A stretch of 64,000 nucleotides of DNA. Source: Limibacillus halophilus. Lineage in GTDB: Bacteria > Pseudomonadota > Alphaproteobacteria > Kiloniellales > CECT-8803. Where the stretch lies: assembly GCF_014191775.1 (NCBI RefSeq), contig NZ_JACHXA010000011.1:1-64000 (forward strand), written 5' to 3'. The notes beneath the pieces were generated by a model. That model did not search any database and had not been told where the DNA came from. It worked only from the letters and a program-made list of their open reading frames with translations. Shown here in pieces: positions 55,813 through 61,752 of the stretch. Position 1 is the first letter of the stretch. Each line of letters starts with the position of its first letter. Made by a program: the position numbers and the translations under genes.

Positions 55813-56502
55813 CTAGACCCGGTCCACCATCAGTACATATCCGATTCCTCGAGACGTCTGTAGATGCCGAGGGAACCGCGGGTCGTCTTCAATCTTGCGA
55901 CGCAGGCGGGTGATCTGTACATCGACGGTGCGCGCACCGGACCCCGCGGCGGTGTCTTCACCCAGAACCTCGCGGCTGACCACCTGTCCTGGCCGACGGG
56001 CCAAAGCTCTCAGAAGCTGAGCCTCACTCGACGTCAAGTGCACGAAGGCATCGCCTCGACGGAGCTCCCCGCGATTGAGATCGAAGGTGAATTCCCCGAA
56101 ACAGACCTCATCTTCAACCTCGATCTCCTGCGGGCGACGACGCAGAATCGCTTTCAGTCGAAGAACTAGCTCTCGCGGCTCGAAGGGCTTTGAAAGATAG
56201 TCATCGGCCCCGGCCTCCAGGCCTTCGATCCTGTCTGCGACATCATCGCGCGCCGTTAGCAGTAAAATGGGAACATCGTTTTGGCGCCGCAAATCTGAAG
56301 CCAGATCGAGGCCGCTTTCGCCGGGCATCATGATGTCGAGTATCAGTATATCAAACGACAGACCGCGCAGCCTTTCACGCGCCTCCGCCCCATCGGCAGC
56401 CGTCGTGACACGGAATCCTTGCTCGCTCAAAAACTTGCGCAAGAGACTCCGCAACCGTGTGTCGTCATCAACAATCAGGATATGTGGTGTGTCGTCCATC
56501 AT
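55813..56502 (-). CDS. OmpR-family response regulator
   Basis: DNA-binding response regulator of 229 residues. Receiver domain with acidic pocket DDDTRLR, phosphoacceptor Asp in ILILDIMMPGESG, conserved Thr in LLTARDD and Lys in DDYLSKPFEP. The winged-helix output domain has FVHLTSSEAQLLRALARRPGQVVSRE and RTVDVQITRLRRKIEDDP. There is no good ribosome site at the ATG pair 56499/56502, and the frame is open to 56550. The layout with the upstream MarR gene recalls petP-petR of Rhodobacter, where PetR supports respiratory and photosynthetic electron transport. Confidence 0.93.
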   Translation of the reverse strand: MMDDTPHILIVDDDTRLRSLLRKFLSEQGFRVTTAADGAEARERLRGLSFDILILDIMMPGESGLDLASDLRRQNDVPILLLTARDDVADRIEGLEAGADDYLSKPFEPRELVLRLKAILRRRPQEIEVEDEVCFGEFTFDLNRGELRRGDAFVHLTSSEAQLLRALARRPGQVVSREVLGEDTAAGSGARTVDVQITRLRRKIEDDPRFPRHLQTSRGIGYVLMVDRV

Positions 56503-56565
56503 CGCAGCATCATACCGCATCCTGAAACTCACGGCAGCACCCCCCGGCACGCCGACTTATCGAGG

Positions 56566-56589
56566 CGGCCATCGGGGCGGCCATCGGGG
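56566..56589 (+). repeat. 12-bp tandem duplication
   Basis: CGGCCATCGGGG occurs twice in immediate succession in the 89-base gap between the MarR gene and the response regulator. It does not overlap either gene. Confidence 0.7.
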
Positions 56590-56591
56590 CG

Positions 56592-57068
56592 TCAATCCAG
56601 GAAACGGCGGTTCTGCTCATCGATGATTTCTTCCAGCACCTTGCTGAACCCTGCTACCGCATCCGGACCGGCTGCACGATAAGCTCGGGCGATCCGCGCC
56701 GCTTGGCGCTCCGTCAAACTACGCTCTAGCATCCGCCCCTTATCGGTCAGTGTGAGGAGACGGCGGCGGCGGTCGGAGTCATCCTGCTCCTGCACAATAA
56801 AGCCTTCCGCGACCAATTGACCCAGAACGCGCGACAGCGACTGCTTTGTGATCTTCAGAATGCGCAGCAAATCGCTCACGCTGATTCCGTCGTTGCGGCC
56901 CACGAAGTAGATGACGCGATGATGAGCGCGGCCAAAACCGTACTTGGCCAGAATGCGATCCGGTTCACCGGTGAAATCGCGATAAGCGAAAAACAACAGC
57001 TCAATCGCTCGCCGAAGTTCCTCCTCGCGAAGAAAGAGTGGATTGGGGCCTGCTTTTACGTCAGCCAT
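56592..57068 (-). CDS. MarR family regulator (PetP-like)
   Basis: Winged-helix regulator of 158 residues. The N-terminal dimer helix LRRAIELLFFAYRDFTG is followed by YGFGRAHHRVIYFVGRNDG, the DNA-reading helix in LLRILKITKQSLSRVLGQL and the wing with DDSDRRRRLLTLTDKGR. It is the first gene of a MarR-OmpR-EnvZ set on the minus strand, divergent from ilvE. No clear Shine-Dalgarno precedes the ATG. A GTTGAC...GTCAAC inverted pair in the divergent gap is a possible operator. Confidence 0.9.
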   Translation of the reverse strand: MADVKAGPNPLFLREEELRRAIELLFFAYRDFTGEPDRILAKYGFGRAHHRVIYFVGRNDGISVSDLLRILKITKQSLSRVLGQLVAEGFIVQEQDDSDRRRRLLTLTDKGRMLERSLTERQAARIARAYRAAGPDAVAGFSKVLEEIIDEQNRRFLD

Positions 57069-57106
57069 GTTGACATATTTTCTTCAAGATGTTACCTGTC
57101 GTCAAC
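57069..57106. promoter_or_regulatory. Inverted GTTGAC/GTCAAC pair in the marR-ilvE gap
   Basis: GTTGAC at 57069-57074 and GTCAAC at 57101-57106 are inverted repeats 26 bases apart. The first also forms a perfect TTGACA -35 (57070-57075) reading toward ilvE, although no good -10 follows at standard spacing. It may be a promoter-operator for ilvE or marR. Confidence 0.35.
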
Positions 57107-57254
57107 TCTTTGGGTAAGAAAGTAACTCTTCTGCCCCTGTTTTGGACAGGATAGTAGCTTTCGTCACCGAGGATTGATGTGCTTATAAAAGGAACCCACG
57201 GGCACGGCAAGTGATCATGCCGGGCCTTTCTATCAAGGAATGAGGCAACGAGCC

Positions 57255-58154
57255 ATGGCAATGCTCCCATTTGACGACCGCGACGGAAAAATATGGCAGA
57301 ACGGGCAACTGGTGCCCTGGAGAGACGCGAAGGTGCATGTTCTCACGCACGGCCTTCATTATGCCTCCTGCGTCTTTGAAGGGGAACGCGTCTACGGCGG
57401 CAACATCTTCAAGATGACCGAGCACCATCAACGGCTGCAAACTTCCGCGGAAATCCTGGGCTTCAAACTTCCCTACAGCGTAGCAGAACTCGACGAAGCG
57501 GCCCGCGAAGTAGTTCAGGCCAACAATATCACGGATGGCTATGTCCGCCCGGTTGCCTGGCGCGGCAGTGAGATGATGGGTGTATCCGCCCAGAACAACT
57601 CGATCAACGTCGCAATCGCAGCTTGGGAATGGCCCGCTTACTTCTCACCGGAAGCCCGCCTCAAGGGAATTCGCATGACGGTCTCCCCGTGGCGTCGACC
57701 GGCACCGGACACCGCACCCACGAAATCGAAGGCCGCGGGTCTTTACATGATCTGCACGCTGTCGAAGCATCAGGCTGAGGGCAAAGGCTACAACGATGCT
57801 CTGATGCTGGACTACCGCGGTCGTATCGCGGAGGCCACCGGCGCTAACGTCTTCCTGGTGCAGGACGGTGTCATACATACACCCACCCCTGATTGCTTCC
57901 TGGACGGAATCACACGCCGCACGGTCATCCAGCTTGCACGGGAGAAAGGCTACGAGATCGTTGAGCGCCCGATTATGCCGGAGGAATTGGCCAAGACCCA
58001 GGAAGTGTTCCTCACCGGTACGGCCGTCGAAGTCACTCCGGTTGCCGAAATCGACGACTATCGCTTCACACCCGGAGAGATCACGAAGCAGTTGTTGACC
58101 GGGTACGATGAACTCGTGCGACGTCCGGCAACGGCCGCCGCCAGCGCCGCATAA
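57255..58154 (+). CDS. ilvE: Branched-chain amino acid aminotransferase
   Basis: Fold-type IV PLP enzyme that makes valine, leucine and isoleucine from their oxoacids, 299 residues. Signatures are HVLTHGLHYASCVFEGERVY, RPVAWRGSEMMG, SKAAGLYMICTLSKHQAEG (PLP lysine), MLDYRGRIAEATGANVFLV and the C-terminal EVFLTGTAVEVTPVAEID. ATG 57255 has GAGG nine bases before it. The ATG five codons earlier abuts its own AAGGA and is less likely. It is followed by a bidirectional terminator. Confidence 0.95.
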   Translation: MAMLPFDDRDGKIWQNGQLVPWRDAKVHVLTHGLHYASCVFEGERVYGGNIFKMTEHHQRLQTSAEILGFKLPYSVAELDEAAREVVQANNITDGYVRPVAWRGSEMMGVSAQNNSINVAIAAWEWPAYFSPEARLKGIRMTVSPWRRPAPDTAPTKSKAAGLYMICTLSKHQAEGKGYNDALMLDYRGRIAEATGANVFLVQDGVIHTPTPDCFLDGITRRTVIQLAREKGYEIVERPIMPEELAKTQEVFLTGTAVEVTPVAEIDDYRFTPGEITKQLLTGYDELVRRPATAAASAA

Positions 58155-58203
58155 TTTACGCAAGCGCCTGCCACCGACGGTGGTTTGGGCCTTCGGATAC
58201 AAA

Positions 58204-58240
58204 AACGGCTCCCCTAATCCTGGGGAGCCGTTTTCTTTTC
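58204..58240. terminator. Bidirectional terminator between ilvE and the BCCT gene
   Basis: AACGGCTCCCC, a short TAATCCT loop and GGGGAGCCGTT, with an A run before it and TTTTCTTTT after it. Serves ilvE (plus) and probably the BCCT transporter gene (minus), which ends 14 bases to the right. Confidence 0.9.
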
Positions 58241-58253
58241 CCGCCGACAAAGG

Positions 58254-59867
58254 TTATCGCGGCTCGCTCATCAACCCTCTGACGATCGCATAGCAACCGC
58301 CCAAGAGGACCAGAGTGAAAGGCAATCCGGTCGAAACCGCCATGGCCTGAAGCGATCCAAGACCGCCTCCGAGCAGGAGAGCGATTGCAACCAAGCCCTC
58401 GAACACGCACCAGAACACACGTTGCGGCAGGGGCGCGTCGACTTTACCGCCCGCCGTGATGGTGTCGATCACTAGGGAGCCGGAATCCGACGAGGTGACG
58501 AAAAACACGATAACCAGGACGATTCCAATGAACGAGGTGATTCCCGCCAATGGCAGCGGCTCAAGCATGACAAAGAGCTTCAGTTCGAGTGATGCCTCCG
58601 CAACCGCCGTGTAGCTGTCGTTGACGATCTGGCTGATAGCCGTACCGCCAAATGCCGTCATCCAAAGCACGCTGACCACCGAGGGGATCAGCAACACGCA
58701 GATGATGAACTCCCGCACGGTGCGGCCACGGCTGACCCTGGCGATGAACATGCCGACGAAGGGCGACCAGGAAATCCACCAAGCCCAATAGAAGGACGTC
58801 CAGCCCTGGCTGAAGTTGCCATCCTCGCGTCCCACCGGATTGGATAGTGCCGGCAGGTATTCGACATAGGCTGCAAGATTCTTGAAGAACCCACTGACGA
58901 TCGCGAGCGTTGGGCCGACAAAGATGACGAAAACCAATAACAGGAATGCGAGCACCATGTTGATTTCCGATAACCGCTTGACGCCCGCGTCCATACCGGC
59001 AACGACGGAAGCCAGGGCAACGGCGGTGATCGCTGTGATCAGAATGACTTTCGAGAAATCTGTAGCCTCTATGCCAAACAGATAGTCCAAGCCACCACTC
59101 GCTTGCTCTGCCCCAAAGCCCAACGATGTGGCCAGCCCAAACAGCGTCGCAAAGACAGCCAGCACATCGATGATGTGCCCAGGCCACCCCCAAACCCGCT
59201 CTCCGAAAATGGGATAGAAAATCGACCGCATGGTCAGCGGCAGCCCCTTGTTGAAGCTGAAAAGCGCCAAGGCCAAGGCCACAATTGCATAAATTGCCCA
59301 GGGATGCAGACCCCAGTGAAAGATGGTGGCAGCCATGCCAAGCCGCCGAGCTTCTTCGGCGTTGCCCGCTGCGCCAGCCAAGGGCGCCCAGCTATCGGGC
59401 GTGCCCGCATCTGCGGCAAGAGAAGACGTGAAATGCGAGATCGGCTCCGAAACGCCATAGAACATCAACCCGATGCCCATGCCGGCTGCAAAAAGCATCG
59501 CAAACCAGCTCGCGTAGGAATAATCCGGTGTCGCATCCATGCCACCCAGCCGAACTTTCCCCAACGGCGATATGATCAGGAAAAGGCAAAGCAGCACGAA
59601 GATATTGGCCGCGCCGATAAAAAACCAATCCAAGGAAGAAGTCAGCCAAACCCTAATATCATTGAAAATCGGCCCGACACTGTTCTGGAAGGCCAGCGTG
59701 ATAAACACGAAGGCAACGATTGTCAGCCCTGAGATAGCAAAAACCGGGTTGTGGATATCCAACCCGAAGGGCCCAACGCTGGCGGTGATATTGTCCTGGC
59801 CTATCTCATATTCGGTTTCAATTACATCCGCTGCCCCATCGGGGCCTGCGCCTAGATCATTTGTCAT
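58254..59867 (-). CDS. BCCT family transporter
   Basis: Sodium- or proton-coupled secondary transporter for glycine betaine, choline or carnitine-type osmolytes, 537 residues. Twelve membrane helices with the BCCT signatures GMGIGLMFYGVSEPISHF, WGLHPWAIYAIVALALALF, SLGFGAEQASGGLDYLFG and the tryptophan box YWAWWISWSPFVGMFIARVSRGRT. The N-terminal about 35 residues are acidic and cytosolic. Substrate cannot be decided, though it is likely an osmoprotectant uptake system. AGAGGG precedes the ATG. Confidence 0.94.
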   Translation of the reverse strand: MTNDLGAGPDGAADVIETEYEIGQDNITASVGPFGLDIHNPVFAISGLTIVAFVFITLAFQNSVGPIFNDIRVWLTSSLDWFFIGAANIFVLLCLFLIISPLGKVRLGGMDATPDYSYASWFAMLFAAGMGIGLMFYGVSEPISHFTSSLAADAGTPDSWAPLAGAAGNAEEARRLGMAATIFHWGLHPWAIYAIVALALALFSFNKGLPLTMRSIFYPIFGERVWGWPGHIIDVLAVFATLFGLATSLGFGAEQASGGLDYLFGIEATDFSKVILITAITAVALASVVAGMDAGVKRLSEINMVLAFLLLVFVIFVGPTLAIVSGFFKNLAAYVEYLPALSNPVGREDGNFSQGWTSFYWAWWISWSPFVGMFIARVSRGRTVREFIICVLLIPSVVSVLWMTAFGGTAISQIVNDSYTAVAEASLELKLFVMLEPLPLAGITSFIGIVLVIVFFVTSSDSGSLVIDTITAGGKVDAPLPQRVFWCVFEGLVAIALLLGGGLGSLQAMAVSTGLPFTLVLLGGCYAIVRGLMSEPR

Positions 59868-60321
59868 TGTTCCCTCTCTTTGGTTCGCTGGGAGTCCCGA
59901 CCGCCGACGAGGCGGTTACTTTCAATGAACCACAGGGGGCCATTTAGCCTCCCGCCCAATAGTTTCCAGGCCTATTTCGTGCCTAGAAATTCGACAATTC
60001 CAAATATACCCAAGTTACTTACAAGGTATATCGGTCGCCAATTTCAGTATCTCCTTATATGCGGCACCTCGAATTAATATCTAAGAGCGAATAATCATCG
60101 CCCATGATCATAATAATTGGCTTATTCGACGGATTAATTTTCAAACAGCGCCTCATATTTTCATATTCGAACCGATTCTGCCATGGTCGCTCGAAAAGAA
60201 AGGCGGCTTAGAAAATGGCTTTGGACGCAAAAAAGGCCCGCAACAATGCGAGCCTTTTTTTAATCAATCGGTAGCGCTAAAGGTTAGTGAACCAATCGCA
60301 ATCTTTGGTTACTCAACCTGA
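59868..60321. promoter_or_regulatory. Long AT-rich upstream region of the BCCT gene
   Basis: 454 bases without a convincing gene. Adjacent to the BCCT start is a hairpin ACCGCC-GACGA-GGCGGT near 59900, within the likely mRNA leader. From about 59980 to 60180 the base composition becomes distinctly AT-rich with many TATA-like steps, suitable for promoters, but no pair of hexamers stands out. A terminator sits at 60229-60261. Upstream of it are two micro-ORFs. Possible readings in the plus strand lack ribosome sites. Confidence 0.5.
60229..60261 (-). terminator. Terminator after the micro-ORF pair
   Basis: AAAAAGGC-C-CGC, loop AACAAT, GCG-A-GCCTTTTTT. The stem has one internal mismatch and flanking A and T runs, so it works in both directions. 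It lies 61 bases after the second micro-ORF on the minus strand. Confidence 0.75.
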
Positions 60322-60447
60322 TCAGCTCAGGCCGAGTCCGCGCAACATCAACGGGTTCACGGAAATTTTCTCAGCCAAGGCAACCTTCGAAAACGGCTTT
60401 TCGACTGTGCTATGCCGGAAGAACCCAAAAAGCTTCAAGATCGACAT
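60322..60447 (-). CDS. Micro-ORF B, 41-residue protein of unknown function
   Basis: Short gene not recognisable from any family I know. The predicted product starts MSILKLFGFFRHSTVEKPFS, has an alanine/lysine middle (KVALAEKIS), and ends with VNPLMLRGLGLS before TGA. It has a basic, partly hydrophobic character and no signal peptide. The case for translation rests on a perfect AAGGAG Shine-Dalgarno six bases before the ATG, a position 62 bases downstream of micro-ORF A on the same strand, and a terminator right after. Alternative: a structural RNA that happens to contain an open frame. Confidence 0.5.
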   Translation of the reverse strand: MSILKLFGFFRHSTVEKPFSKVALAEKISVNPLMLRGLGLS

Positions 60448-60509
60448 TTTTCTCTCCTTGGCCATAAAGACCGCTTTTCTGGCCCAAAAGGACCATTCAT
60501 CCTAACGTT

Positions 60510-60623
60510 TCAACGAGCCCGACGGTCGTTGCGCGCCATCGGCGCGTAGGGATTGAGTACCAGACCGAAATCAATGCTGTCGGCGACCCGAAGCAACGCA
60601 GAAAAGAAACCTTTCACCGACAT
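60510..60623 (-). CDS. Micro-ORF A, 37-residue protein of unknown function
   Basis: Short gene whose product begins MSVKGFFSALLRVADSIDFG, continues LVLNPYAPMARNDRRAR and ends at TGA. The N-terminal half could form an amphipathic helix, and the tail is Arg-rich. GGAGG lies five bases before the ATG, better than many housekeeping genes in this window. It precedes micro-ORF B and follows the ion-channel gene, all on the minus strand. Both products start MS[IV] with aromatic residues and contain an Asn-Pro in the second half, which hints at a related pair. No homologue is known to me. Confidence 0.5.
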   Translation of the reverse strand: MSVKGFFSALLRVADSIDFGLVLNPYAPMARNDRRAR

Positions 60624-60787
60624 GGCGACCTCCATATGCAATACGACCTCTAGTGGTCTGATTAATCCTTAACCTGACTCAGGAGATAGGCGCTTATCCG
60701 CGGCTGCACAAATGCAGTTCTTGCGCCTGAGCTATGTCATTTCTGCAGGATGCTGCACCGCAATATAAGCGACCGCCGATCTGGCCT

Positions 60788-61546
60788 TCATGCACCCTCT
60801 GTTCGAATATGGATTGTCTCGCCACAGTGCTTACAATGCACGGCATCCGGTTCATGGCGTTCCAAGCCGCATGACGAGCAAACGTGCTGCACCTTTGCGG
60901 GCCTGAAAATCGTCTGCGCCAGACGTAAGAATAATGCCACGCCGAAGATCATGATTACGATCGTCAAAAGGCGGCCCAGGGTGTCGGTCATGATGATGTC
61001 GCCATAACCGGTCGTCGTTAGCGTTGTAACCGTGAAATAAAGTGCATCCAGGAAATTGGTGACATCGGGATTTCGGCGCCCTTCCAGCACGTAGACCACG
61101 GAGGCGACGAAAAAAACGAACACGAACAAATTGACCGAGGAGCGCAAAACCTCCTCGTGCAGGCGAAACCAGCGCGAATGCTCACGCAGTTCCTTCAACA
61201 AGTGATAGGATCGCAGGAGGCGCAGCATTCGCAGCACCCGAAGAAATGCCAGGTTTTCGAAGAGCAACGGCGCAAGCAGTGAAATAACCACCACCAGATC
61301 CACGATGTTGCCTGGTTGTACAAGCGCGCTGGCCGGGCGATGGGCCGTGGCGACTCGTGCTGCAAGATCCAGGGCTACCAACACTGCGATCAGGTAGTCC
61401 AAGCCGTAGAGAGAAGCCTCGGTCGGCAGGACCGTGGTCACGATGAAAAACCCGATGGTGAGTATATCGAAGCCGATCAACGCAAACCGAAACCGCTGCG
61501 AGGTTTCGCTGGTGCCGTAATAGAGCTCTCTCAACCGCGCGCGCAA
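60788..61546 (-). CDS. Voltage-gated-type potassium channel with C-terminal zinc ribbon
   Basis: Six-helix ion channel of 252 residues. The voltage-sensor S4-like helix shows regularly spaced arginines in LAFLRVLRMLRLLRSYHLL. The pore helix and filter are FTVTTLTTTGYGDI, the K+-selective TxGYG signature, followed by S6 (LLTIVIMIFGVALFLRLAQTI). The last 40 residues are a predicted zinc ribbon, CSSCGLERHEPDAVHCKHCG, instead of a cyclic-nucleotide or RCK domain. The channel may respond to voltage, metals or redox. The micro-ORFs lie downstream on the same strand. Confidence 0.9.
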   Translation of the reverse strand: MRARLRELYYGTSETSQRFRFALIGFDILTIGFFIVTTVLPTEASLYGLDYLIAVLVALDLAARVATAHRPASALVQPGNIVDLVVVISLLAPLLFENLAFLRVLRMLRLLRSYHLLKELREHSRWFRLHEEVLRSSVNLFVFVFFVASVVYVLEGRRNPDVTNFLDALYFTVTTLTTTGYGDIIMTDTLGRLLTIVIMIFGVALFLRLAQTIFRPAKVQHVCSSCGLERHEPDAVHCKHCGETIHIRTEGA

Positions 61547-61672
61547 TCTGCCCTCCTCTAGAAGCGTTATCGATGCATCTTTTCGGGGTGCCTGTCACCG
61601 GGGATTTGTCTTGCCCGGCCCAACCCACCGGTCCAGTCAAGGCCAGCCACACAAAACAAAGCAGACGCAAAA

Positions 61673-61701
61673 TTGCAATAATTTATAGTTTTTTGTAATA
61701 A
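61673..61701 (+). promoter_or_regulatory. Candidate promoter of the subtilase-like gene
   Basis: TTGCAA (61673-61678), exactly 17 bases, then TAATAA (61696-61701), inside the only AT-rich segment of the 206-base gap. Both boxes are imperfect. The start codon is about 50 bases downstream, with GGGAG ten bases before it. Confidence 0.35.
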
Positions 61702-61752
61702 ATGACATGTTTATCGCAATCTGCTAACCTTCCTAAGGGAAGGGAGTTGGCT

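Noticed and set aside
60287-60505. 72-codon plus-strand frame opposite micro-ORF B
   Set aside because: It has no ribosome site, whereas the minus-strand frame has a perfect one. It is the shadow.
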